From Terebella lapidaria (taxonomy: Eukaryota; Annelida; Polychaeta; Terebellida; Terebellidae), in NCBI GenBank assembly GCA_949152475.1, contig OX424562.1, positions 3,658,001 through 3,722,000 on the forward strand: a stretch of 64,000 nucleotides of DNA, in the 5' to 3' direction. Within the stretch, counting starts at the first letter, position 1. Each line of letters begins with the position of its first letter. Positions 1-11,167 of the stretch are shown here, piece by piece. Below the pieces are notes generated by a model that had not been told where the DNA came from, did no database searches, and was given only the letters and a program-made list of their open reading frames with translations. The translations under genes and the position numbers were made by a program.

Positions 1-1625
1 ATTTTGCTAAGTTTTTATTCCAATGTGTCATATCTCGGAAATGAAATCTTGAGCCAGTCTTGAACTAATGCTGATTGATACTTCTAATATGTTGCTTCAA
101 AGAAATATATTAGTTAGGGTGGCTCAAGGATTAGGATTTTGTCAGAAAATATGTAAAGTTGGTCAAAATCCCCAAAAAGTGAATTTTGCTAAGTTTTTAT
201 TTCAATGCGTCATATCTCGGAAACGAAATCTTGAGCCAGTCTTGAACTAATGCTGATTGATACTTCTGATATGTTGGTTTAAGGTAGTACATTAGTTAGG
301 GTGGCTCAAGGATTAGGATTTTGTCAGAAAATATGTAAAGTTGGTCAAAATCCCCAAAAAGTGAATTTTGCCAAGTTTTTATTTCAATGCGTCATATCTC
401 GGAAACGAAATCTTGAGCCAGTCTTGAACTAATGCTGATTGATACTTCTAATATGTTGCTTCAAAGAAATATATTAGTTAGGGTGGCTCAAGGATTAGGA
501 TTTTGTCAGAAAATATGTAAAGTTGGTCAAACTATCCAAAAAGTGAATTTTGCTAAGTTTTTAATTCAATGCGTCATATCTCGGAAACGAAATCTTGAGC
601 CAGTCTTGAACTAATGCTGATTGATACTTCTAATATGTTGGTTTAAGGTTGAACATTAGTTAGGGTGGCTCAAGGATCAGGATTTTGTCAGAAAATATGT
701 AAAGTTGGTCAAAATCCCCAAAAAGTGAATTTTGCTAAGTTTTTGTTTCAATGCGTCATATCTCGGAAATGAAATCTTGAGCCAGTCTTGAACTAATGCT
801 GATTGATACTTCTAATATGTTGGTTTAAGGTAGTACATTAGTTAGGGTGGCTCAAGAATTAGGATTTTGTCAGAAAATATGTAAATTTGGTCAAAATACC
901 CAAAAAGTGAATTTTGCTAAGTTTTTATTTCAATGCGTCATATCTCGGAAACGAAATCTTGAGCCAGTCTTGTACTAATGCTGATTGATACTCCTAATAT
1001 GTTGCTTCAAAGAAATATATTAGTTAGGGTGGCTCAAGGATTAGGATTTTGTCAGAAAATATGTAAAGTTGGTCAAAATCCCCAAAAAGTGAATTTTGCT
1101 AAGTTTTTATTTCAATGCGTCATATCTCGGAAACGAAATCTTGAGTCAGTCTTGAACTAATGCTGATTGATACTTCTAATATGTTGCTTCAAAGAAATAT
1201 ATTAGTTAGGGTGGCTCAAGGATTAGAATTTTGTCAGAAAATATGTAAAGTTGGTCAAAATATCCAAAAAGTGAATTTTGCTAAGTTTTTATTTCAAGGC
1301 GTCATATCTCGGAAACGAAATCTTGAGCCAGTCTTGAACTAATGCTGATTGATACTTCTAATATGTTTCTTCAAAGTAATATATTAGTTAGGGTGGCTCA
1401 AGGATTAGGATTTTGTCAGAAAATACGTAAAGTTGGTCGAATTCGAAAAAAAAAAACGAACTTCCTTAAGTTTTTATTTCAATGGGTCATACCTCGAGAA
1501 TAGAATTTTGAGCCAGTCTTGGACTAATGCTGATTCATATATTTAATATGTATCTTCGAACTAGTATAGGATTTGAGGTGGCTCAAGAATTAGAATATCA
1601 AAAAAGTTATGTTAAAATGGACAAA
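1..1625. repeat. 182-bp tandem satellite, right end of array
   Basis: Head-to-tail units begin at 68, 250, 432, 614, 796, 978, 1160 and 1342, exactly 182 bp apart. The array runs off the left edge and decays between about 1440 and 1625. Two unit types can be told apart by one segment: type A reads GCTTCAAAGAAATATATT and type B reads GGTTTAAGGTAGTACATT. The order is A B A B B A A A-like. Type A units stay open for 60 codons, and each stop overlaps the next ATG as TAATG, but type B units are closed. I read this as satellite DNA and not a gene. Confidence 0.95.
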
Positions 1626-1727
1626 TGGCCAGCTTTGAACCAGCATTGGGTGCTGATACAGTAAAGCTAACAGGCATCACCAGCCACACAACCCTCCGTG
1701 GGGCATAGCAGGGGGTGGGGTGAGGGA

Positions 1728-1743
1728 GGGGGGGGGGGGGGGG
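1728..1743 (+). repeat. Poly(G) tract, 16 G
   Basis: Uninterrupted run of G in a G-rich stretch. Similar runs occur at 8468-8479, 18911-18926, 25378-25388 and 62088-62100. Confidence 0.9.
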
Positions 1744-3095
1744 TTGGTACCACACCTACAATAAAGCAAAAAAGTATATTTCGCGTAATGATAAGCAGAT
1801 CTAGATATACCAAAAATATTTTGCAAGGTCGAATGGTGATACATTCAGCAGAGCCACTCAAGTCTTGATTCATCATGAAATTATGTCTGAATAAGTAGCC
1901 AGACTGAATAAGTAGCCAGCTCCTGGTTACTTATTCGATTTGAATAAGGAACTAGTAACAAGTAGCTAACTTCACGCCGGTACAGTTGGCGAACTTAGGG
2001 ATGCGGCGAATTTAGGACGGATGACTCGTAGTGTTGAGTTTTAGGCGCGATTTTGACCAGTTTTTGACACCGAGATTTATTATTGTTATTATTATTGTTA
2101 TTCTGGACAATATTTAGTTATTTAGTTCACGAAATTTGTATTCGTTGAAGCCCTAGTTTTGAATGTATGAGCACTGGTCCTACTCATACAGCTGTAGTAC
2201 TGTACAGCGTAGTCTTCTAGTAGTACGAACACTGACCCACATTATTTGAGTCTACTGGTTATGCAACCCATACCACATTTTGGCAAGCTGCATATGCTTA
2301 GGACCAATCAGGTTCATCAAACCCATGCTGCTTTAGTGAAGTTCACAGGAGAAAAAATGAGATCGAGCAAACGTCCTTGAAGTGTTGAACAGTTGACAAT
2401 CAGTCACTCGCAAGGTGTCGCTGGCGTCACAGTGATCGGTTATGGAAACCCAAAAGAGGTATTCAGTTCTATCTGATGCAGGATCATCTGGTCTATTTAG
2501 TGCTGTAAGAAGTGAAAATATTATATTGCTGATGTTCATATAATGCTGGAATACGAAAAGAGTGGGATGTTTGCTGCGAAAAATTGTGACATATAGGCCT
2601 ATATTTTCTGCTGACAAACATGCATATATGTATTGTAGCGAAATCTCGCTCGAGTTCGTTTGATGAAGTCATGAAGATTTACTAACGTTAGTTTTTGCCA
2701 ACTCAGTTATTGCATTTTGATCACATTAAGTCAAAGATGAAGATGTTAAATTTTAATAATTTATTAACTTCCCAAAATTCAACAAGGACGGTAGCGTGAA
2801 CTCAGTTCAACAATAAATACATGTACATAAATAAATAAATAGTATGCTTTTAAAGCTCAATAATGATATTTACACATATACAATTCCTATGAGCTCTTGT
2901 TCAGGCCGAAGCTCAACATCCACAGTTCAATAAACAATATTCATACACTCATACACTGGGGCTACCTGTTTCGTTCTGCAGTAGGTGACTAGTAAATAGA
3001 TCTAGTAGCTAGCAATAAATGCTTTGAAATATCATTGAGAAAAACAATGGGAACCGCTTGCATCAACACAGCGTAGTGCACAAATATTTCGGTAC
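1744..3095. other. No gene recognised
   Basis: AT-rich sequence with short ORFs that resemble no family I know. It holds a (TTATTA)-type microsatellite near 2077-2104 and a small hairpin around 1899-1930 (GAATAAGTAGCCAG against its complement). I see nothing else supportable. Confidence 0.5.
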
Positions 3096-3667
3096 TATAC
3101 TCTGATTTTTCTAACTCGTTTACACTGTTTTTCGCTAATATTTTTGTGATGCTAAACGCTATCGTTCTATAACTTGGCATACTTCATCTGGGAGTAAAAC
3201 GGCAATTCTCTACCGAATTTCAGACTTCTACCTCGAAAATTGAAAAAGTTGGCAATGTACCCCAATGTTAAATTTAGCCCGGTCATTTAATTTCTGGGTC
3301 CGCACACTATTTTGTGCATTTGCTCGGTTTTGTAGTGGTGCAATCTTTCAAAATCAACATTTTTGTGTAGAATACACCCCAATGTGTCTTCTGGTCTAAA
3401 ATTACAACAATACTTCGAATCCTAATAGATGTAAACAGGATCAAATCCTCGAATAAGCTCAGATTCTCGAGATCCCGTTTTTAGCTGAAATTCAACATTG
3501 GGGTAAATTGCCAACTTCTTCAATTATTGCGATAGAAGTCTGAAATTTGGTATAAAATTGCCGTTTGACCCCAAAGTGAAGCAAGCCAAGTTATACAACG
3601 ATACCATTTAGCATCGCAAAGATATCGTCAAAAAACGGTGTAAACAAGTTAGAAAAATCAGAGTATA
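3096..3667. mobile_element. Inverted-repeat MITE, family A (copy 1)
   Basis: The left end TATACTCTGATTTTTCTAAC returns inverted as the right end near 3650-3667, and the match runs inward for over 100 bp (a segment meaning 'GATGCTAAATGGTATCG' in other copies). No coding capacity. The interior holds the core AAGTTGGCAATCTACCCCAA in both orientations. Related copies lie at 13084-14050, 17180-17300 and 48945-49455. The length of about 570 bp and long terminal inverted repeats fit a non-autonomous DNA transposon. The superfamily is not assigned. Confidence 0.85.
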
Positions 3668-3840
3668 AAATTAAGGAAACAAAGTATACACAACAGGACT
3701 TTCTACTTGTCTCGACAGACCACCTGTATTAACACTAGCCTCTAGCACGTCCTCCTGATCCAGAAATCGTAAATAAATATAACCAGGTGCCGCTCCCCCT
3801 TAACACTTTGCCAAATACTCACTATTACCAGTGCCAACTG

Positions 3841-4511
3841 TAGACAAACAATATCGTCTTCTCTGAGGGCCGAAGGCCCGAAGACGAAATCACTCCCATG
3901 TTAGAATTCTGCTGAATTTCCGACAAAAAAAAAGTCGGAACTTTGAGTCTGCTCTAACTGGCTAAAAATCAGGAATGGTACTCACATTCTTGGTCAGAGA
4001 CGGATCCCAATGTCAATACTTCCTAAATCCAACGAAATATGCACTTTTTATCGTGTTTATACTCACAATTTAGTGTTCTGAAGCCGGCCTGGATACTTCT
4101 TCAAACGAATTTCCTGACATCTTTGCCTGCCAACTGACCTCACACGCGTGTGCACTCGAGGGAATCCCAATGGAAAATGACACGGGATTCCGCTCGAGTG
4201 CGTGCGCGTGTTACGTCACTTGGCAGGCGAAGATGTCAGAAAATTTGTTTGAAAAAGTATCCCAGCCGGCTTCAGAACAGTGAAATGTGAGGATAAACAC
4301 AATAACAAGTGGATATTTCGTTGGGTGTAGGAAGTATAGACATCATGAGCCACCTCTGACCAAGAATGTGAGTATCATTCCTGATTTTTAGCCAGTTAGA
4401 GCAGACTCAAAGTTCCGACTTTTTTTTGTCGGAAATTCAGCAGAATTTTTACACTGGAGGCATTTCGTTTTCGGGCCTTCGGCCCCCAGAGAAGACGATA
4501 TTGTTTGTCTA
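3841..4511. mobile_element. Foldback element with arms of about 330 bp
   Basis: TAGACAAACAATATCGTCTT at the left edge matches the complement of the right edge. The arms pair almost throughout: the GGGCCGAAGGCCCGAA block, the AAAAAGTCGGAACTTTGAGT block and the CAGGCCGGCTTCAGAAC-like block all recur inverted. The short centre near 4150-4190 is itself palindromic (ACTCGAG...CTCGAGTG). No ORF. A full-length hairpin of this kind is expected to be unstable when cloned or assembled. Confidence 0.85.
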
Positions 4512-4629
4512 AGCTAACTGTAAATGGGTTGCACGAATAGTGTTTTACACAAGATATGGTCGCTCGAGTATCGATTTCCGGTTTTAAATCAATTTACCTT
4601 CACTCCTAAGCAGTGAATTATCTGTATAG

Positions 4630-4900
4630 TCACTGTATACTGACTGTGTAGTCTGTATGCATGGTCAATACATCAGTGTGTATACTTGCATCTACCACTG
4701 TATACCGAATGTGTATACTGTAGATATCAGAAGGCTGTATACCGACCGTGCATACAGTGTACCGACCACTTGGTCACTGTATACCGACTGAAAACTATCA
4801 ATCACTGTTATCATGCCCGCCCGATTATTATCGGTGGAAATGAAGATATGTCTACCGGAGTCTACCGAATGATACCGAACGTCTTCTGCAACACCGGTAA
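4630..4900. repeat. Degenerate short repeats of CTGTATACCGACTG type
   Basis: CTGTATA, TATACCGA and ACTGTATAC words recur irregularly about every 20-35 bp. The open frame here is a by-product of this composition and resembles no known protein. Confidence 0.5.
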
Positions 4901-5004
4901 CAACAGAAAATGACCGAGTGCTAAATCGTATAGGGTATCAGGATATCTCTTGGTCCGCCGGGTGTGCATATGCGTCAGCCGCGATCTGCTGCTCATCAGC
5001 AACT

Positions 5005-5434
5005 GCTGATCATCGCGGTGGAGGAAGTGTTCTTCATCGCCGAGGAGGTGCCGTCCTGTCTGGCAGTGGAGCTGTCCTTCATCGCCGAGGAGGTGCCGTC
5101 CTGTCTGGCAGTGGGGCTGTTCTTCATCGCCGAGGAGGTGCCGTCCTGTCTGGCAGTGGAGCTGTCCTTCATCGTCGAGGAGGTGCCGTCCTGTCTGGCA
5201 GTGGAGCTGTCCTTCATCGCCTCCTGGGAGGTGCCGTCCTGTCTGGCAGTGGAGCTGTTCTTCATCGCCGAGGAGGTGCCGTCCTGTCTGGCAGTGGAGC
5301 TGTCCATCATCGAGGAGGTGCCGTCCTGTCTGGCAGCAGAGCTGTCCTTCATCGTCGAGGAGGTCCCGTTTTGTTTGGCAGCAGAGCTGTCCTCCATCAC
5401 CGAGGAGGTGCCGTCTTGTCTGGCAGTTTCCTAA
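5005..5434. repeat. 45-bp minisatellite
   Basis: About nine copies of a 45-bp unit (core GAGGAGGTGCCGTCCTGTCT GGCAGT-like; the variable part reads TTCATCGCCGAG). Because 45 is a multiple of three, several frames are open right across it. The + strand reads as a hydrophobic 15-residue repeat (EEVPSCLAVELSFIA). The - strand reads as a hydrophilic one (ARQDGTSSAMKDSST). The array ends where the zinc-finger ORF on the - strand ends (5431), so it may be a 3' part of that old element. Nothing shows which frame, if any, is translated. Confidence 0.85.
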
Positions 5435-5811
5435 GGTAAGATAGCGGCAATAACTGGCGGCCCCAACTTGAACTCCGGCTCCGGCCCAAATTCCGCGTCA
5501 GTCGATAGCTGAGGAGAGCATGAGGTGACATCATTCTTCAGTTTCTTTTTCATGTCCTTCATCGCCACGTTCAAATACTGGTCGGGATGGGTCTTCTTCA
5601 TATGGAACCTCAAGACATCATCGGCACGAGATCCCTCATAGGAGCAGAACGGACATCTGAACCGTTTTACTACTTGTGAATGTTTCGCATTCTTGTGCCT
5701 GTACAAGGCGGTACAATGCGTGAATACTGGGTCACAGTCGTAACATAGAAATAAAGATTCATACAATTTCATCTTACATTTACGACAGTATGTAACATAC
5801 ATCATTGACAT
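5431..5811 (-). pseudogene. Zinc-finger ORF following gypsy pol (fossil)
   Basis: 126 residues. Residues 9-12 (CRKC) and 23-26 (CYDC), then CPFCSYEG...FHMKKTH at about 53-73, are spaced like C2H2-type zinc-binding units. A Lys-rich stretch (MKDMKKKLKN) follows. The ORF starts a few bases before the pol ORF stops and lies where env or an accessory gene sits in related elements. No signal peptide or membrane segment is visible, so it does not look like an envelope. A nucleic-acid-binding accessory protein is my inference. Confidence 0.6.
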
Positions 5812-6155
5812 AACATGACCCAGTCCCCATATCTTTCCGGGGGTTTCCGTGTTCTGGCAGTGTTCTCTACCAATTCTACAGGAATTTCCGAATCATCATT
5901 CACTCTGTCTGAAACAGCCCCATCCGTCCCAGATTCTGTCACACCATCAGTTCCCTCAAGCACACTGAGTACACAGTCTTCAACGTCATCCAGTTCATGA
6001 CTATCCTGATCAGGCCTTTGCTGAAGTTCAACTGACTCAGAAATATCAGGAGCTAACCAACTGGCTTCCATCCCCCGATAACGATACAGCCTGTCCCTGT
6101 GAACAATCACTTTCCGACTTGACGGATTTCTCTGGATCTTATACGGTGTACACAT
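5802..6155 (-). pseudogene. Ty3/gypsy pol, C-terminal end of integrase (fossil)
   Basis: The 117-residue reading begins inside an integrase C-terminal domain. SRKVIVHRDRLYRYRG corresponds to the 'VVHVDRLKPY' motif that ends the GPY/F-type domain in gypsy pol proteins, and RKPPERYGDWV near the end is the usual basic, proline-rich tail. Everything upstream is missing. It is part of the fossil at 5431-6190 and overlaps the next ORF by a few bases, a tight arrangement that suggests both belonged to one element. Confidence 0.75.
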
Positions 6156-6182
6156 TTTCCAGCCACCTGTCTTAAAAACGAA

Positions 6183-6221
6183 TATACCGCGCAGCCGGTC
6201 GCACTTCGGCTGTGCGGTATA
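6183..6221. other. Hairpin, 15-bp arms
   Basis: TATACCGCGCAGCCG pairs with CGGCTGTGCGGTATA with one mismatch, around a GTCGCACTT loop. Role unknown. Confidence 0.7.
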
Positions 6222-7102
6222 TCACACAATGTAGTCCTGTGTTCGTGTGTTTGTAAAGACTCTAATTGCTTTCAGACTGGCCCCGGTTGACAGTGTTGTC
6301 GGACTGGGGATATAGATTTGCTTGGCGCCCAACAGTCTGGTTGACATTGGCCAAGGACTAATGTTGATGTCCTTGGCCTCCTCCATATTGATTTCTGGCA
6401 GATATTCATGTACTGTTTTGCTGATGTTTATATGCTCGTGTTTGGTGTTAAGTTTGATTTAATTTCATTTGCAGATGCACAGATCTGGCGGAGGCGAAAG
6501 TGAACCGGAACAAACGATGGCGATCGCGATTCTTGACACATTGACTAGAGTGCATACCTGATAACTAGTTAACTAAAGATTGTCATTCATGTGAATTAAA
6601 CATAACAAACAGAATGTGTACCAAATTGTTGTCGTTTGTCATCTATAATAAAATAGGTAAAAAAAAATAAAAAGACGTAATATATCAGATATGACTATAG
6701 AGTATCTACAAGTAACCGAACAATGTGCAATAAATAAGATTTGAAACACCCAGTATTAACTGTCAAGAACGAAGCCACGTAATATCATTTATCATTAGGG
6801 CACAATAAATGGTCAAGCAATTGTCAGTAGATTATCAAAGAACGCAATCACATTCTATAGAATAACCGTGAAGTGGGAAGCCACTATCACCTGCACGGTT
6901 CGGTTGGTAAGCCACTGATCAGCAGATTATCACATAAAGAAAATCCCTTGTATGTGGTAAATCGTGAAGAAGCCACTAGTAACTGATCAGTATTATCATT
7001 CCCACTATACTATATTACATAAAGAATGAAAACTATGATGAAGCAACTGTATATAAAGCAGGAGCGCAAGGGTAAAAAATCATAAAGCCAAACTGCACAT
7101 AC
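6222..7102. other. No gene recognised
   Basis: Non-coding. The part from about 6770 to 7050 has loosely repeated GAAGCCACT/ATCAG/TTATCA words, suggesting an old degenerate tandem repeat. Nothing else is supportable. Confidence 0.4.
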
Positions 7103-7893
7103 ATGCAAGATAGATCTATTCTCAGTACACCAATATCCATGGCTTTTGAATGTATCATCTGTCAGCGGCCAGTCCGGCCACGTCAAGAAGGACTCCTATA
7201 TGTCACAGTGATGGATGTCAGAGATGGCATCATCGAACTTGTGGGACTGGTGTATCACGCGATGAGTACCGGTCAGCCATGCGCGAAGGCCGCGACCTAG
7301 ACTGGTCCTGTAATGACTGTCAGGCACCAGTTGGAGAGCCATCACACCCGGATCCAGTAGACGATGCGCCAGAGCTGGACCCACCTCTGCCGGTTCGTAT
7401 ATGCTATATTTATTTATTGTTTTATTGTGTTCACATTATGACATAATATTATATTATTTCATGTTAGCATGTTTTTAGTAGCTTTTACAATGTGTTTCAC
7501 CATTCAACGGCTGCCGACCTCGGCCCATTTGCAGAACCTGTTATCCATGAAGAAAGTCAAATGGAAGACCTGACTCCCCCACCAACCCCAGTGGTCGAGG
7601 AGCAAGGACCAGTCACGTACCGCGTGGTACGAGATGCCTCCAAGCTCGGTAAGGTTGGTATATTGAACAATATACAACATCAATTTCATTCAATAAATAT
7701 CCTTCTTATATATTATTCTATATATAATCCTGTTGCATGTAATTTTACGAAATATTCATTTCAGGACATACTGGTGGACTCCATTGGATACCAGTACGCT
7801 CTGAAGGTTGATAAACGAAGGGCTGCAGTAACATGGCGCTGCTCTGTCCGGAGCAAGGCACTTACCTGCAAGGCCACCGTTCTGGAGTGGAAT

Positions 7894-10800
7894 CAGAATC
7901 AGAATCAGAAGAGTTTATTCCTATATGTACAAGTTTAACAAATTTTTGATAGATATTGTGTTACAATATGTACAATAGGAAATGGACCACTTGTAGCGTA
8001 AGCTGTATTATTAAGTGGCCCAAAACAAAAACAAAAAACAAAAAGAAAACGAGAGATAACAGAAACAGAGAACAAGGTAACATCAAAATAAATGAGGAAT
8101 GAAAAATATATAACTTGAGTACAAATCAAACAAAATACTGTACAAAGCGGAACAAAGCAAAGAAGGCCTAATGCAGTATGTACACTTAGGAATGGACCAC
8201 TGTTTCAGTGGGTGGTCCATAACAGAAGCAAAAAGTAACAGTACAAACACTAATTAACATGAAATAAAAAGAGGGAAAGAAAAGACTGTACATGTATCTA
8301 TAACTGGAGTATAAACTGAAAAGCTTACTGTATAAGAATATAAATGAAAAAGACAGAAATAGAAGAGGATTGAATAGAAATTGATGTGAAGAGAGAATAT
8401 TGTAATACAGATAAGGAATAAATAAATTAGTATGTTTTTTTAAGTAGTGTTTGGTGTTGGTTGGTGAGGGGGGGGGGGGAGATGGCTGGGAGGCCGGGGG
8501 CTGTACCAGGGATAGAGACCCAGGCATGGAGAACAAGTATTGCCATATTTAATATTCATTGATAGATTTGGTGACCAGATCAGATCTACTAATTGCATTG
8601 CTTGCATAGAGGATTGGTGCATAACACCGAGTCAAGATAATTTGAAAGGAATTTTCTTTTTGTTGTCTTTTTTGCAATAGCAAGTGATTCATATGTTTGT
8701 GAATTTGAATTAAATTTATTCCAAATAGATGGAAATGAATACAATGGGAATTTCCTCAAATGATTGGAGTCACAGCGATCAATTGCAAATAGGGAAGACT
8801 GTCTTGTTACATAGTTTGCCTGGATATCATGATTGAGTTTAAATACACCACTAAAAGAGGAAGGCAATATATTGTGTAAATATTTGTACATAAAGACAAG
8901 TACTTCATAATTATATTGATCTTCAAGTTTCAGTATTTTCATTTGTTTGAACAAAGGCTCTGTGTGACTATTGTATTTGGCTTTATTAATTGTTCTGATT
9001 GCTCTTTTCTGTAGGATGTAGGTTTTCTTAATTAGAGACTGACTTGCATTGCCCCATGCTAGTATTCCATATGTTAGGTGAGGGTGTATCATGGTGAAAT
9101 ATAGGGTTCTGAGAGACTCAGTGGGAAGTATATTTCTAACCTGCTTTATTATGTATAGTGATCTTGATATTTTCTTACTTATAAATGCTAGGTGGTGTTT
9201 CCATGTAAGATTTTCATCTATATTGACACCAAGAAATTTTATACTATGTTCATTAGATGTGTTGCTGATTTGATCGAGCACAAGCCCATTTAACTGTATT
9301 GATAGATTACTTGTATTGCACACCTGGTTGAGGCCCCTGAATACAATATATTTGGTTTTTTTTATATTTAGTGATAACTGATTGGCACAGAACCAGGTGT
9401 ACAAATTACTGAGTTCCTCGTTCGAGTTATGATAAAGGTTTATGATGTTTGAATAGGACAGATACAGAGAAGTATCATCTGCAAATGAAAGTATGTTGGC
9501 TTCGGTGGATATAGCAATATCATTTACGTAAATCAAGTACAATAGAGGTCCCAGAATGGAACCTTGAGGGACACCATATTCAGTAGACAGAGTTTCAGAT
9601 TTTGTATTATCCATCTCAACATATTGATATCGGTCTGATAGATAGCTAGCAAGCCAGTCCCTAATTAATCCCCGCAGGCCATAATGTTGCAATTTATCAA
9701 GGAGTATCTGTCTGTTTAGTACATCAAAAGCCTTGCTCAAGTCGCATAGTATTGCTAAAGTATATTGTTTAGGAACATTATTATTAGAGTTGGTAAAGTC
9801 ATTAAGAAGGTGAATTATAGGATGGATGGTTGAGTGTTTTGGCCTAAATCCGTATTGGTGTTTATAAAATATTGAATTACTATCCAGGAAATTTAGTATT
9901 TTGTTGAAGACTATTTTTTCATAGATTTTAGAGAAGGCCGGGAGCAGACTGATAGGTCTGTAATCAGGCAAAAGATTTTTCTCGCCATTTTTAAAGATTG
10001 GTATGACTTTTGCTATTTTTAAGTCTTTAGGAACTGTGCCTGTCATTAGTGATCTATTAATAATATGTGTCAGTGGGTCGATAATGTTATTTAGTGAGAG
10101 CTTGATTAATTTCATTGGGATATTGTCATGCCCTGTGCTAGTTTTGGGTTTCATTTTATCAACAATTTCTACAATCTGATGTGGTTCTACAGGTTCCATG
10201 AACATACTGTTATTTATTGGATTGTTCAGGTAGTCAGAATATTTCCTTTTGGATTTTGGTATGTTGTTATTTGTTATTTTTCCTATGTTTGCAAAATATT
10301 TATTAAATGAGTTGACAATTTCATTTTTATCTGTTGTTTTGGTATTGTTAATTGTGAATTCACTGGGAAAACCACTCTTATCATTATTTTTGTTTATAGC
10401 TTGTTTGAGAATTTTCCATGTTTCTTTGATATTGTTTTTGTTTTCCTCTATGAGGTTTTGGAAGCATGATTTTTTCATGTTTTTTTTCAGTTTGTTGTAT
10501 AAATTATTATATTTTTTGTATTTGCTGTTGTTTCCAGTTGAGGGAGATTTAAGTTTTTTTTTAAGTAGTTTGGATTTTGTTCTCATTGAGGTAAGTAACC
10601 CACTTGTCATCCATGGATTTTGCTTGATATATCGCTTATTTGATTTGATAGTTTTCATTGGGAAGGCAGTTTCAAAGGCTTCTTTGTATTTAGATATAAA
10701 TAATTCATATGATTTTTCTGGACAGTTAGTATTGATAACATGACTGAAGTCCTGAGATGCGAGTATGTTATTGAATATGTTCATATTTGTTTGGGAGAAA

Positions 10801-11167
10801 GATCTTTTTTGAGGGTCTGATTCCCTGAGTTGCTTGTGCCCATCGTTGAATTCAATGTGAAATGTGCCAAAGTGGTCACTAACATCTGTTAAGATAATCG
10901 CACTTCTGCTGGGAGTATTCTGATTATTTGTATAAATGTGATCTATGAGGGTTGCTGATGTGTGTGTTACTCTGGTTGGTTTTAAGATGGTAGGGAGAAA
11001 GCAATTGCTTATGACATTATCAATAAAATTACGGGTCTTATCATGACAGTTGTACTTTAATAGGTCAATGTTAAAATCACCTAGTATTACACCTTTCTTT
11101 TTTTCCCCATTTATTATGTCAAGAATTTCATGAAATGTAGAAGAGAAAATATCAACATCTGCCCGAG
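7894..11167 (-). mobile_element. 5'-truncated LINE (CR1/Jockey-like) with intact RT
   Basis: The element lies on the - strand and is flanked by a 7-bp target duplication GTGGAAT at 7887-7893 and 11168-11174. If it is removed, the FLYWCH exon of the host transposase gene continues in frame (TVLEWNGTYIRGSQ). The 3' end on the - strand is GGAATAAACTC followed by TTCTGATTCTGATTCTG, a short tandem tail typical of CR1/L2-like LINEs. The 5' end is cut inside the endonuclease. The 3' UTR (about 7900-8588) holds a partial internal duplication (TAGGAATGGACCACT near 8190 and a variant near 7978) and a 12-G run. It is young enough to keep a long open frame. Confidence 0.9.
8589..11167 (-). CDS. LINE endonuclease (partial)/reverse transcriptase
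   Basis: The frame is open for 882 codons counted from an ATG at 11237, but the first ~23 of these lie in flanking transposase DNA, so the true protein is N-terminally truncated. Residues about 28-135 are the C-terminal half of an AP-type endonuclease (ILGDFNIDLL, SDHFGTFHIEF). Residues about 360-640 are the reverse transcriptase: GHDNIP, DYRPISLLP, LCDLSKAFD, GVPQGSILGPLL and the catalytic FADD at about 585. The C-terminus ends CTNPLCKQCN. The 5' half of the protein, including any ORF1, is absent, so this copy could not move by itself. Family placement (CR1/L2/Jockey group) is from motif style only. Confidence 0.9.

Larger units (their letters stand above)
5431..6190 (-). mobile_element. Ty3/gypsy fossil, 3' part only
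   Basis: Two short overlapping ORFs on the - strand are the 3' end of pol followed by an additional zinc-finger ORF. Reverse transcriptase, protease and most of integrase are absent from the window, and no LTR pair is recognisable. This is a broken, strongly 5'-truncated fossil. A small hairpin at 6183-6221 marks the upstream edge. Confidence 0.75.

Noticed and set aside
1667-1876. Proline-rich ORF at the poly(G) tract
   Set aside because: The proline run is the poly(G) read on the - strand; nothing else supports a gene.
10128-10743. Hydrophobic + strand ORFs as membrane proteins
   Set aside because: They are the antisense of the LINE reverse transcriptase frame, whose Lys/Asn-rich codons read as Phe/Leu on the other strand.
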